Source: Papilionanthe hookeriana x Papilionanthe teres (lineage: Eukaryota > Streptophyta > Magnoliopsida > Asparagales > Orchidaceae). From it: a stretch of 64,000 nucleotides of DNA. The stretch lies in the NCBI GenBank assembly GCA_022702705.1, contig JAKZJZ010000084.1:12501-76500 (forward strand), read 5' to 3'. Made by a program: the position numbers and the translations under genes. Under the pieces are notes generated by a model. The model was not told where the DNA came from. It searched no databases and was given only the letters and a program-made list of their open reading frames with translations. This document shows, one piece after another, positions 23,856 to 34,632 of this stretch. Position 1 is the stretch's first letter; every line of letters begins with the position of its first letter.

Positions 23856-24916
23856 GAGAATTGAAACCCGAGTTCCAACCTCGGGATTGTGAAGAAAACT
23901 GAATTTTAGGTAGCAGCCTCGGAGTAAGCATCCGAGTTTAAGTGTCGATTAAAAAGGATGAGAATCAGAATTTAGGTACTGATCTCGAAAGAGAACTAGA
24001 ATTTAGGTACCAGTCCCACAAGTTTGGAATTAAAATTTAGATGTCAATTCGAAAGAGAATCGAAATTTAGGTATTGATTTTGAAAAGAGAGTCGGAATGT
24101 AGGTACCGGTCTCGGAGTGAGAACTGGAATATAGGTTCCAGTCTCAGAAATTTTTGCATTGAAATGTAGGTATCAATTCAGATGAGAATCGAAATGTAGG
24201 TATTGATCTCGAAATGAGAACTGGAATGTAGGTACCAGTCTCGGAAATTTTGAATTGAAATGTAGGTATCAATTCAGATGAGAATCGAAATGTATGTATC
24301 GATCTCGAAATGAGAACTGGAATGTAGGTACCAGTCTCGGAAATTTTGAATTGAAATGTAGGTATCAATTCAAATGAGAATCGAAATGTAGGTATCGATC
24401 TCGAAATGAGAACTGGAATGTAGGTACCAGTCTTGGAAATTTTGAATTGAAATGTTGGTATCAATTCAGATGAGAATCGAAATGTAGGTATCCATCTCGA
24501 AATGAGAACTGGAATGTAGGTACCAGTCTCGGAAATTTTGAATTGAAATGTAGGTATCAATTCAGATGAGAATCGAAATGTAGGTATCGATTTCGAAATG
24601 AGAAGCTGGAATGTAGGTACCGGTCTCGGAAATTTTGAATTGAAATGTTGGTATCAATTCGGATGAGAATCGAAATGTAAGTATCGATCTCGAAATGAGA
24701 ACTCGGAATGTAGGTACCAGTCTCGAAAATTTTGAATTGAAATGTAGGTATCAATTCGGATGAGAATCGAAATGTAGGTATCGATCTCAAAATGAGAACT
24801 GGAATGTAGGTACCAGTCTCGAAAATTTTGAATTGAAATGTAGGTATCAATTAAGATGAGAATCGAAATGTAGGTATCGATCTCGAAATGAGAACTGGAA
24901 TATAGGTACTAGTCTC
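23856..24916 (-). repeat. Array of ~32-bp hairpin units, with 96-bp higher-order repeats
   Basis: About 33 units. On the plus strand each unit has the shared centre AATGTAGGTA (or AATTTAGGTA) flanked by complementary arms that differ from unit to unit: ATCGA/TCGAT, ACTGG/CCAGT, ATTGA/TCAAT, ATCAG/CTGAT and others, with outer GAGA..TCTC pairing. From about 24120 to 24916 three unit types alternate in order, giving a regular 96-bp repeat in roughly eight copies. The frames across it (for example 24144-24560, minus) are just the 32-residue translation of this repeat. Tandem repeats before the 3' LTR are known in Ogre-type elements and can seed satellites. The covarying arms are described as a finding. 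Confidence 0.85.
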
Positions 24917-25668
24917 GGAAATTTTGAATTAAAATGTACTGTGGAGATTTGGATTTAGCGGGAGATTGAAATGAGATGTGAAAGTGTTCCACATCCCATG
25001 AGAATCAATCAAAGCTTGATTATTTGGCGAAGGGTATGAATCCATGCCATCAGAACCAAATCAAAAATTTTTCGTGGTTCTGAAATCATCCCGAGAGAGG
25101 GTTTCAAAGGAGGTCTGAAGTAGATCTTGATTTGAAGAAGAATTGGAGGGTTTGAAAAGATGGATTTAGACTGGAATTCAATTTGAGATTTAGGTTCATT
25201 TCATTTGTCCTTTAGCAATCTGATTTTATTTTTGTTGTTCATTTAGCGTTCATGTGAATTTGGAGTTCATTTTAATATTTAGATTTTTAAGGAAAGTTCT
25301 CATTTATTTTCTTTTCTCTTCTGTTCTTCGTTCAAAGTTCATTTAACTCTAATGTCGTTTCCTAGTTGATTTGCACAAAAAGAGGTGAAGGCAGAATATG
25401 ACGTAGTCATTTCATTCCAACTTGCTGAAAGTACATCATACAACTTGATCTAGTCACGATGACATTTTCTTCAGAAATTTAATGTCTCATACAATCCATG
25501 TAAATCCAAAACGGACTGTATAAACTTCTTGCTGATCCATTCAAAAGTGTCTATAAAAAATCCATGTCTGAATAGTAAGAAACATGGGTAATAACATCAC
25601 CTTCCAAGCCACCCTTGGCAGGAATGCCGCATGGATGTGCATTGGAGGTGTGCTATTTCCCATGTAAC
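24917..25668. other. 3' untranslated region after the nested ALKBH ORF
   Basis: About 750 bp separate the end of the ALKBH frame (25669) from the hairpin array. It is alignable with 45524-46280 of the outer element. No coding frame or structural RNA gene is seen. Confidence 0.6.
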
Positions 25669-27143
25669 TCACAGCTCGTAGGGCCGGAGACTCTCCAATT
25701 CTGGATCTGGCTGGAAGTGGTAAGGCGCCTTTCTGTCGTCCATTCTTCTAAAACTAACGGAGATCCGCTCCACTGGTACTCCCGGTATACAATGTTTTGC
25801 GACGTCTGCTCCATTTCCTTTTAATATCATGACGGAACCTACCGGAAGTGGTATCTCCACCGGCCCTCGGAACTTACCCGGGCCTACTATCCGGAGGTCA
25901 GATCCGAACATGATATTGCATTGGTTGATGAACGAAACTGTGCAGAAAGGTCTGACAAAGTCGTGGTGGTCTATGTGTGGAGGTATGCAGTCGACTTTTT
26001 GGTAAATGTTGATGATGCAACTGTTGGGTATGCAGTCTGCTGGCAGTACCCTCCACGTTGTCATTCTTTTCACCATTCTTTTAATTATCCTCGGCATTGG
26101 ATCCACCTCACTGCGACGGAGTATCCCTGGCGGATTTCCTTTTACGTCCTCTGCGAAGTTATAGCAACATCCGCATTGTATTGTGACTCTTCCTTTCCCT
26201 GGCATCCATCTCCGGGGTTCTGAATAAGTCTTTTCCCTCAGACAGCCTGCTCGACCCATCTTCTGAAGTTCTAAGATGCAATCCACAATTTGCTATTGCT
26301 CATATTCTGAGAATACATCTGTGTGTAACTCGAGGCCTTCCAAAATGTTGATTCTCCTACCTTTAATCCTTTCAAAGTATTCAAAAATCTTCTTCTCAAC
26401 ATTTTGCATTATTTCTAATTCATATTCTGGGATGATCTGCAAGTGACGAGGCCTAGTAACGTACTGCAGGATGTATGGCTCAATCCCGTCACGTTCTCCT
26501 GCATACCTTGGCTCCTCGGGGAATGTCTCTATCGGGACATCCTCCAGGGTTGCTTCCGCAACAAGGTTCTTCAGATCTGGTATCTCTGTCTGGCATCGAG
26601 GCACTGACTCTATTTCTGTTCTTCTTGGCACTTCTTCGATTTTTTCTGATTTTCTTGGCGTTGACTTTCTTCTTTCCGGTTCTTGACGAACTGGTATCTT
26701 TGAAATGTGTGCCGGCAAAAGCGGCTGTTTCCTCGTGTTGATCTGCTGCTAGTTTAGTCAACATCTTGCGGATACAGCGATTCTTATTCCTTCTTTGGGT
26801 AGCGAGTGAGAGTAGCTCTCCTTACCCCTTGAATTTACGCGGCGCGGCGCCGACGAGCACCGCCCTCTGCTGTGGCAACTACAGACTTGATTTTCTTGTT
26901 CTCCTCGATGTTTGTTTTTCTTTTCTTGTTGCTGGATTGGTGGTTTGGGCCACCCATCTTCATCACTGTCTGGCTGTGAGGCTCTTCTCGGCCAACTGGG
27001 ACCCAATCATTTTCTTCGTACTGTAGGCTGGCTGGTGTGAAGTCAGAATCAATTTCTATCACTGCTCCATCCTTCACCCTCTTTTCATTGAGTGCGAGAC
27101 TCACGCCATTTCTAAAGTTTAGGACCAACCGCCCATTCGACAT
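25669..27143 (-). pseudogene. ALKBH9-type 2OG/Fe(II) dioxygenase ORF (nested copy), nearly intact
   Basis: The frame begins at ATG 27143 (M-S-N-G-R-L-V-L-N-F-R-N-G) and ends at TAA/TAG before 25669. The 205-codon C-terminal segment (26286-25669) carries the AlkB core: G-K-G-R-V-T-I-Q-C-G-C-C-Y-N, then C-I-P-P-H-I-D-H-H-D-F (iron ligands His and Asp), N-G-A-D-V-A-K-H-C (second iron His) and V-E-R-I-S-V-S-F-R-R (2-oxoglutarate Arg). These match plant ALKBH9-type m6A RNA demethylases. Damage: TAG at 26293-26295 where the outer copy has CAA, a frameshift near 26715, a small indel near 26800, and TAA near 26835 ending the first 102 codons. It sits after integrase, before the hairpin array. Confidence 0.88.
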
Positions 27144-27147
27144 TTCC

Positions 27148-27172
27148 CTGCGAAGAAGACAAGGAAAGGATC
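27148..27172 (-). promoter_or_regulatory. Splice-acceptor-like site before the ALKBH ORF (nested copy)
   Basis: On the minus strand a pyrimidine-rich run (CCTTTCCTTGTCTTCTTCG) ends in CAG four bases before the ATG at 27143. The outer copy has the same layout with a different pyrimidine run, so the acceptor character is kept while the bases differ. Confidence 0.5.
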
Positions 27173-27465
27173 AGGGGCTGTACTAAGAACAAGAACATTA
27201 AGAAAATATTTATCACTCGAAGATTCTTATTCTCTTATTTTAACTTTAAGGTAAGTAGGAAAAGATGAGGAAAGATCAGGAACAAGATCTGATTTGAAAG
27301 GAAGAGTAAAACTTTATTATTATGATTTCACATATTTTATTTTTAGCACATATTTTTTTTGTTAATGATTTTTTTTTGTCATCCATTTTTATGTTTTTGG
27401 GTTCGGACCCAGTCACAAGTGGTTACTTCACCCGTGTTTCTAGGGATGAGAATTCATTCCTTCGA
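27151..27465. other. Spacer between integrase and ALKBH ORF (nested copy)
   Basis: About 315 bp matching 43712-44035 of the outer element, AT-rich, without a gene. It contains the pyrimidine run of the acceptor-like site. Confidence 0.6.
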
Positions 27466-28640
27466 AACATCGAGTTGCGTAATACTTCTTCGAATATCGT
27501 CCGTTGATTGGAAGCATTTGTCGTTCTCCTTGGCGATTCACGAGTTGGTAGGAGCCTCCCGAGTAGACTCGTCTCGACCACGAACGGCCCCTCCCAAGTC
27601 GGTTCAAATTTACCTCCTATCTTGCGGTGTGCAAGAATAGGTCTCTTGAGGACAAGAACTTAGTCACCAACTTTGAAAGTTCTTGGGCGGACCAGTTTAT
27701 CATGGGCCTGGATCATCTTAGCTTGGTACGAGTTCCAAATTTTGCTACGCTGCAAGTCTTTTCCCTTCCAAGCTTTCCAGTTCTTCCAGTCATAATCTGA
27801 CATTTTCTTCTGTAGTAATTTTATTTGTAACTGCAATTCTGAGTGATGGAAGCTGAACCTCCAAAGGTAAAACTGCCTCGTACCCGTACACTAAAGCGTA
27901 AGGCATAGACTAAGTATGAGTCCTGAAAGTTGTCCTGTAGGCCCATAAGGCTTCTAACAATTTCTCGTGCCAATTTCTCTTGTTGTCATCCAAGGTTTTC
28001 TTTAGAATTTGGACTAGAGTTTTATTAAAAACCTCGGCCAAGCCGTTTGCTCTTGGGTAGTAGATTGTTGAGTATCGCCAATCGATTCCATGTCTTCTGA
28101 CAAAATTGTTGATTTTTGTGCTTCTGAATGCGGACCCATTATCCGAAATGATTCGCGCGGTACTCCAAAACGGTAGACAACTTGATTTTTAAAAAGCGAA
28201 GCACGTGATGTGCCTTTACTTCTCCGAGTGGAACTGCTCGCCCATTTAGAAAAGTAGTCCGTAGGCTGCAAGAATGAAGCGATGTCCTCTTGAAGATGGT
28301 GGTTCTATCGGACCCACTATATACGTGCCTCGAAGCATTCGAATGGCCACGACACAGTCGTCGAATGTAGCACATTTGGAGGTTGGTGTAGAACCACTCC
28401 ATGCACTTGGCACCGGTGACGGCTCTTGGCGATCTTCATACAGTCGGTCATCATTGAGGGCCAGTAGTACCCTAGTCTCTTAATCTTCATTTTCATCTTT
28501 GGACCCGATCGATGAGCGCCACAGAGTCCTGAGTGTACCTCTTTGACAATTTCACGAGCTTCGGACTCGCTCAGGCACCTTAGCCACATTTGATTAAAAG
28601 ACCTTCTGTATAATGTATTGTTTATTAATGCGTAAGACAG
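27466..28640 (-). pseudogene. Integrase (nested copy), broken
   Basis: Integrase inserts the DNA copy into the genome. The zinc-binding domain reads W-L-R-C-L-S-E-S-E-A-R-E-I-V-K-E-V-H-S-G-L-C-G-A-H-R-S-G. The core follows in three frames (28589-28317, 28402-28139, 28271-28014), with an intact D-N-G motif and an intact catalytic Glu (GAG, 28033-28035) in N-G-L-A-E. The first catalytic Asp codon is TAT (Tyr) at 28321-28323 where the outer copy has GAT. The C-terminal R-T-F-K-V-G-D-L-V region is recognisable to about 27500. Several frameshifts make it non-functional. Confidence 0.85.
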
Positions 28641-28671
28641 AGTTCTTTTCTTGATCTGATGGGCTAGCGAC

Positions 28672-29535
28672 TTATCGTCCGATAATTTCCCTGTTTGTAG
28701 GTAGTCTATTAGCGGTTGGCGCTCGATCTTCGTGTTTTATGTTATTGCTGCAAGCGGATTCCTCTGCTTTTTCTAATTTCTGTATCATATCCATGTCGAG
28801 CTGTGATAGGACCTGTCGTCCCTGAATTGACACTTCAACTGACTCATCTTGTAAGCAGGCAAATTCTTTTGCAAGGCGAGCTAGCACATCTACAAGAGCA
28901 TTTTCTTTTTTGGGGATCTTGTAGATCGTTACATTCGGAATATGTTCCAACAGTTTCATGGCATACTGAAAGTACTGTTCGAGTCTTGGCTTTATAATCC
29001 TGTACTGTCTGGCGACCTGTTGAATGATCAACTGAGAATCCCCATAGATGTTTACGTCCGTTATTCCCATTTGAATGGTTAGTTCCAGTCCTGTTATGAG
29101 GGCTTCGTATTCTGCCTCGTTTTTTGTGCATGGTTCTGTTAAGTGGTAGGAGCATCTTAACATCCCCCGCTCCGGTGTTATAAAGATTAGTCTGATTCCT
29201 ACCTTACCGGGCACTATCGTTTGCAATTCTTCGTTCTTCTGTGCTGAGGACGCACCATCGAAGTATAGTTCCCAACGTCGATCATCAATGTCTTTTAGGC
29301 TCATTATCTGCTCGTCAGGCAAATCGTCGTCGAGAGGCGAATCTGCCAGTAAAGGGTGTGCTGCAAGGAAGTCAGCTAGGACTTGTCCCTTTACGGCGCG
29401 AAGAGGAACGAAAGTTATGTCAAATTGCAATAGTATCATCGACCACTGGCAAGTCCGCCGCAGAGCGTCGGTCGGGTCATCAAGTACTTGCAAAGGATTA
29501 ACTCTTGAAATAAGGTTGACCTTATGAGAAAGCAT
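28672..29535 (-). pseudogene. Archaeal-type RNase H (aRNH) and linker, nested copy
   Basis: An open segment of 287 codons: the end of the first RNase H (M-L-S-H-K-V-N-L-I), the V-L-A-D-F-L-A-A-H-P linker, then the aRNH domain with W-E-L-Y-F-D-G-A-S-S, N-E-A-E-Y-E-A-L-I-T-G-L-E-L, I-Y-G-D-S-Q-L and E-N-A-L-V-D-V-L-A. All four acidic positions are present, unlike the outer copy, which has Asn in G-x-S-Q. It ends in a frameshift before the integrase zinc domain. Confidence 0.88.
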
Positions 29536-29882
29536 GTAATGTCCGAGCTTACGTGAGGCGAAGATCGGGGCCAGCGAGTGCTTCTCGATAGGAGGATACT
29601 TTACTTCCGTCGGGATTAGATGACGGCTTAAGTAGTAGAGAGCATTTTCTTTTCCCTCATCATTGACACAGGCTAGCGGGGCTCCGAGGAGGCGTCTAAA
29701 GCCGCGGTGTAAAGTATCAACGGTCTACACGAGGCCGGGGCTGCTAAGACGGGACGTGTCATTAAGTATTGTTTGATGTCATCGAAGGCATGTTGACATT
29801 TGGAGTCCCAAGTAAACTTGTCATCCTTCTTAATCAAAGCAGAAAAAGGCTGACACCTTCCTGACAAATTCGATATAAAGCG
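29536..29882 (-). pseudogene. Ty3/gypsy-type RNase H (nested copy), broken
   Basis: S-G-R-C-Q-P-F-S-A-L-I-K-K follows the shared TGA, then Q-Y-L-M-T-R-P-V-L-A-A-P and L-I-L-Y-T-A-A-L-D-A. An indel near 29680 produces an early stop. The remainder (L-S-R and P-P-I-E-K regions) is readable to about 29570 in another frame. Confidence 0.8.
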
Positions 29883-30640
29883 TCAAAGATATGCCAACTT
29901 TCCTTGAAAGGACCGTAGCTGTTTCAAGGTTTTAGGAGATGGCATTTCTAAGATAGCTTTAATCATTTTCGGATCAATTTCAATCCCGCGATGTCGGATG
30001 ACAAATCCTAAGAATTTCCTGGAGGTGACGCCGAAGGCGCATTTTAAGGGATTCATCTTAAGGTTGTATTGTCTTAGTCGCTCGAAAAAAATTCTCAAAT
30101 CATATATGTGATCTTCTTTCAGTTTGCTTTTGATGACCACATCATCCACGTAGCACTCAACTTGGTTGTGAATGAGATCATCAAAAATCTTCGTCATCAC
30201 TCTTTGGTATGTTGCTCCTGCGTTCTTTAGTCCGAATGGCATTACTGTGTAGCAATACACTCCGATCGGCGTTCTGAATGCCGTGAGCTTTTCATCTTCT
30301 GGTGCCATCTTTATCTGGTTGTATCCCGATGATCCATACATGAATGAAAATATTTCATGTGTTGAAGCAATGTCGATCATCAGTTCTGGGATTGGTAGTG
30401 GAAATTCATCTTTTGGACATGCTTTATTCAAATCTCTGAAATCCACGCAGATTCTGATCCGACCATTCTTCTTTCTGACTTGTACCATATTGGCTAACCA
30501 AGTAGGGTATTGTTCTTCACGGACAAATTTAGCGTCTATTAGCTTCTTAACTTCGCCTATTACTTGTTGCTCAATTTCTAGACGCATTCTTACGGGAGCT
30601 TGTCGGTCGGAACGAAGTAGGATCTACTCCTAACTTGTGA
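29883..30640 (-). pseudogene. Reverse transcriptase (nested copy), motif A Asp replaced by Tyr
   Basis: An open segment of 234 codons (30587-29883), the most complete RT here. It has V-R-K-K-N-G-R-I-R-I-C-V-D-F-R-D-L-N, P-L-P-I-P-E-L, F-S-F-M-Y-G-S-S-G-Y-N-Q-I, V-M-P-F-G-L-K-N-A-G-A-T-Y-Q-R, the catalytic Y-V-D-D, and F-L-G-F-V-I-R-H-R-G-I. Codon 30336-30338 is TAT, giving F-M-Y where the catalytic F-M-D is expected. The segment ends at TGA (29885-29883) in L-A-Y-L-stop-R-F-I, where related elements have Arg. Both changes are shared with the outer copy. Confidence 0.9.
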
Positions 30641-32183
30641 ACTACGGCTTACGGAGCTAATCCCGGCATTTCGTCGTAACTCTAAGCAAAACGAGTCCTT
30701 GAATTCCATTAGTAGCTTGATTATGTTTTCGGAATATTTTTTATTGAGTAAGGAGCTAACAAAGGTTGGCCTAGACTCTTCGCTAGTACCTAAGTTAACT
30801 TCCATTAACTCGTCTATTGTAGATTTGATTTCTTCTTCGAATTCTGGTGGAGCATCTCCGATTTGGAAATCTTCAACATCTTCTGCAGCTGCCAAGCAGT
30901 TTTCATTAGGCTCGCAAGTGACAACCAAGCAAAATTCTGTATCATCAACTGATCCTACTGTGCCGAATCCGAGACTATGTTTTGAATTGGGAGGCCAACC
31001 GGCATTATTCCATAATTTTTCAAAGTGTTGTGATCGGCCTTTTGTCCATTGTCGAGGTAAGACACCACGTTGAATTAAATTTTGAACACAGGGAGAGTAC
31101 CACTCAAAAGGTAGTTCCATTAATTCGGAAGAAGTAACATCTTCAAATTGTACATCTTTTTCAGTATTGGAGGAGGAAACACCACGGTAAAACTTGATTG
31201 GCTTGGTACCACCACCATGCACTTCCTTGACCACCATACCCTCGATCTTATTAGAATGAATCGGGGTCAGGGTCATAGTATGTACATGATGGTTAATCTT
31301 CTCGTACATTGCTTTATATTCTTCATTCTTTTCATCTTCGAGAGAGATCTTGAACTGGGGTTTCTTTTGACTTATTGTCGCTGCTTCTTTCTCAATTTCT
31401 TCTTCTTCTTCGGAAGTGTTCTCCCAATCAACATCGATGACCAGTTTCTTCTGTCCAACTGTTCCAACATTTCTTCCACGTGCTCATCCCCGGTCTCGAC
31501 CTCGGGTGCGAGTTCTGGAGAAATCATCACCATCTCGCCGTAAGGGAGAGGTGAGTAACTGTTGGACTAGAACTTCAGGTTCTTCATCGTCTCGAATTTC
31601 TTTTGCTTCATTTAGTATGGTATTTCTAGAAAAGATTGTTTTCTTCGGGGGCGCGTAGTAGGCCGCATCTTCATAAATTCCAATTTCAAGCATGGAGAAC
31701 GGTTGCAAATCACCTTTGATGCACTGTTCCCCTCCTTCGTAATACTTTATGCACTGGTGTAGAGACGACGATACCATCCAGTTTTCATGGATCCATGGTC
31801 GACCCAGTAGAGCGTTGAATGATGTCTCGGAATCAATTATGTGGAATTTTGCGGTTGTCTTTGCTAAATCACCGGTCTTCATTAGTAGTGTTATCGATCC
31901 AAGAGCTCTCTCTCCTTTTTGATTGAAGCCTCTTAATAGCATTTTGTCTGCTTCAAGCTCGCGAGCATCAATTTCTAAATATGCTAGCGTCCGAAGATTC
32001 ATTATGTTGATTGATGCTCCTGGATAAACCAACACTCTGGAGAGCGTAAACTTTCCAATAGTGACTGAAATGTATAACGATCGGTTGTGATCGAGTCGTT
32101 CCCGGTAATAGATCATTGTCCGTGAAGGTAACACCTCGTTGTTCTTTTAACGAGCAAACCTCGTCGAAGGAATTACCGACCAT
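30641..32183 (-). pseudogene. Aspartic protease and linker to RT (nested copy), broken
   Basis: The protease is in 32134-31484 with V-L-V-Y-P-G-A-S-I-N-I-M and A-L-L-G-R-P-W-I-H. The catalytic Asp codon is TAT (Tyr) at 32024-32026, where the outer copy keeps GAT, so this protease is dead. The linker (31309-30590 segment) has the W-Y-S-P-C-V-Q-N-L region and runs in frame into M-E-F-K-D-S at the RT start, showing that protease and RT were one frame without an intron. Confidence 0.83.
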
Positions 32184-32188
32184 TCGAG

Positions 32189-33350
32189 CTAAACAAATTT
32201 ACGGATCAAGTAAAGCCTTGATCGAGCCTCTCTCATCTCCTTTGACAGGATCAGAGCGTCGTATATGCTTAGTTTGGCTGGTAGCTTCCTAAGATGGGCT
32301 AGCACGTTGTAGTCCACTTTATTACCGTGTTCCTCGGTTTCTTCCCGAATGGGCAATTCCTTTGCCGGGGTTGGTTCTTCCTGAGCAACCACCTGTTTTC
32401 ATTTATCCTTTGGACCCATTCTCGGCGGTAAGATTTTTCCACTTATTAAATTTACTTCAGTTATTTGTTCTGAATTTGGTGTTGAATCTGCCGGTGTATC
32501 CTCTTGAATTGGAACCACTGGCTCTTTTGAAGTTGCTTCGGTGTCTGAGGGTTCTAATTCTATCATGATCGGAGCTCCTTGGATTTCATAAATGGACTCG
32601 TTGCTTGTCGAGCTTTCGTAGCCTCCTTTGTGATGTCTTCTTCGTCTTGGTCGTCGAGGTTGTGTATGATTTGAGAATCGTTATTTGTATTGGAATTGAG
32701 ATCCAGATTAAGCCGGTTGTCGTTAGTTACGTAATCGCTAGAAACAGTCAAAACGTAGCCAACGCCATAACCCTTATCATTATAAGATCCTGCCGGGGCT
32801 AGCAAATAATCATGCAGAGTCAGGAGTTCGAGGGATTTCTCCCCCGAATCGAAAATAACCATCCTAGGCTAAGCAGCCTCTAGTCTACCCTTCAGAGCCT
32901 CAGTCTTCTTTTCTTCCACGATCTTCTCCTCCTTCTGGGGCAGTTCTTCATCGCGAGTGATAGTGCCGGCTCGACGGGTCTCAAACTGCGAGTTGAAGCA
33001 CGTACCGAAGCGGCTAGATGTGATCCAAAATTTTCTTCGATGATTTTGTCCGGACGAGTACTCCATCCATCATCAGTCGTGTAAGGGTCTATCGGAACAA
33101 TGGGATCCGTTGAAATAACATTGACGGAACCTCCCTTCTGGGGTTCCTTCATGTATTCCTTTGGGATCGTTATGTTCCCTCTCCGGAGATTGTCATGAAG
33201 CCAACTCTTGAAAGTGATGCAATCCTCTATCTTGTTTCCGAGCATCTGATGGTAAGGGCAATAGTTCGGATGATCTTTCTTATTGACTTCCTCCGGCTTC
33301 TTAGGCTCTGGCAGCTGAAAGTCCGGTGTCTTCATTAAGCTGCGGAACAT
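32189..33350 (-). pseudogene. gag C-terminus / pre-protease region with zinc-knuckle-like motif (nested copy)
   Basis: 33350-32892 is open and contains Y-C-P-Y-H-Q-M-L-G-N-K-I-E-D-C-I-T-F-K, the complete form of the knuckle-like motif that is shortened in the outer copy. Further segments at 32862-32563 and 32392-32189 hold an acidic, proline-rich linker leading to the protease. No enzymatic motif is seen. Confidence 0.7.
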
Positions 33351-34632
33351 TTTCGCTACTGCTTCAGTTTTGAATGGGTATTCTCTATTTAGAAGTTCTC
33401 TTAAAGTACGTGACGAACGAGGCAGTTTTTCATAATGCTTAGGCGACTGATAGCTCGGACGAGCTTGCTGATAACCCTGCTGAGGTTGCTGATAGCCTCG
33501 CTGAGGTTGTCGATAAGTCCTTTGCGGTGGTTTACAACTAGATCGTGGTCGCTTCCGATCGTATCCGAACCGTTCGCTTGCCCTTATCTACTGCCGCGAC
33601 GATTCTAGATTTCTTTTTGAATGTTTTCACAGGCTTCTGCTTATCGTTCTTGACCGCGAAACTTCACTGTTTTGCCTCTTCTTGCAAGCTCCTGGCCTTG
33701 CTAAGCAACTTCTCGAAAGTCTTGATTGTAAATCCTTTAAGGAGGAGTGCTATCGGACCATGGATACTCTTAAGTAGGATACCGACTGCATGTTGTTCTT
33801 GAAGCTGTGGTTCACACTTCATGCTTAAGTTTCTCCATCAAAGTATGTAATCCACTAAAGTCTCATTCGGCTTTTGTTGCTCTACCACTAGATCACCGAT
33901 AGTGATGTGGTGCTGAGCCCCGACAAATCGTTTAATGAAGAGATTCTCTAGTTCTGAAAAGGTCTTTACTGAACCGTTCGGCAATTCTGTGTACCAGTCG
34001 AAGGCAATCCCTGATAAACTGCTGACGAACTGGCGGAAGATTAGAGTGTCGCTCCCACCGGCATTGCAGCAACTAGCACGAAAATGTGCGACATGCTGCC
34101 GAGGGTTTCCTGTTTTATCAAAAGTCTTAAATAGAAATGGTACGAAGCCTTTCGGGTATTGGACTGCATCAAACTCTTCGGGGTAAGGTCTACCCGTCTG
34201 AATGGATGCTCCACTCTTGGATTGTGCTAAAGCTTCTCACACCTGCTGTTCTACCATATTTTTAATATCCTTTTCTGGAATCATGCTTTATGTAGAATCC
34301 TTCTTTGGTGGTTTGTCTCCATTGACGGATGTGATCTCCTTTCCTATATCTGCAATATGGATAATTTCTGGGGGTGTCTCTTTTTGATGTTGGGCCTGAC
34401 TCTGGAGAGTGGCTAAGGCAGCAGCCATCTCTTCCATCCTCTTTGCCATCTGGGAAATTGTATCATCTCTTTCCCGAAACTGTGCTCTCAACACTTTCGG
34501 TTAATCTCTTTCTGCAGCTGCCAGAGCACCTTGCGAAGCTGACGATGGTCGTGTCTCTACCATGTTGATCTCGGCATACTCGTCATTCATAAATTCTGAT
34601 GAGTCGATTTCATCTCCTAGTTCTTCTTCTCT
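33351..34632 (-). pseudogene. gag: gag (nested copy), heavily broken
   Basis: Matches the outer gag on the minus strand: M-N-D-E-Y-A-E-I-N-M-V-E-T-R near 34590, a coiled-coil-like stretch (M-A-K-R-M-E-E-M-A-A-A-L-A-T-L) at 34494-34288, then the capsid region with P-Y-P-E-E-F-D-A-V-Q-Y near 34180. Stops replace Glu or Gln codons at several points (for example near 34500 and 34290), and indels prevent any long frame in the capsid core. Q/P-rich Y-Q-Q-P repeats occur near 33440-33520. Confidence 0.75.

Noticed and set aside
24144..24850. Long minus-strand open frames with a 32-residue periodic protein (I-P-T-F-Q-F-K-I-S-E-T-G)
   Set aside because: They are the translation of the 96-bp hairpin repeat; 96 is a multiple of three, so a frame stays open by chance. 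The outer copy has a different frame and sequence.
23856..24916. CRISPR-like regular array of short palindromic units
   Set aside because: Plant retrotransposon context, units are contiguous without unique spacers, and stem sequences vary while the loop is constant, the reverse of a CRISPR array.
26471..26741. Plus-strand frames across the nested ALKBH region
   Set aside because: Shadows of the minus-strand ALKBH gene, which has clear domain motifs.
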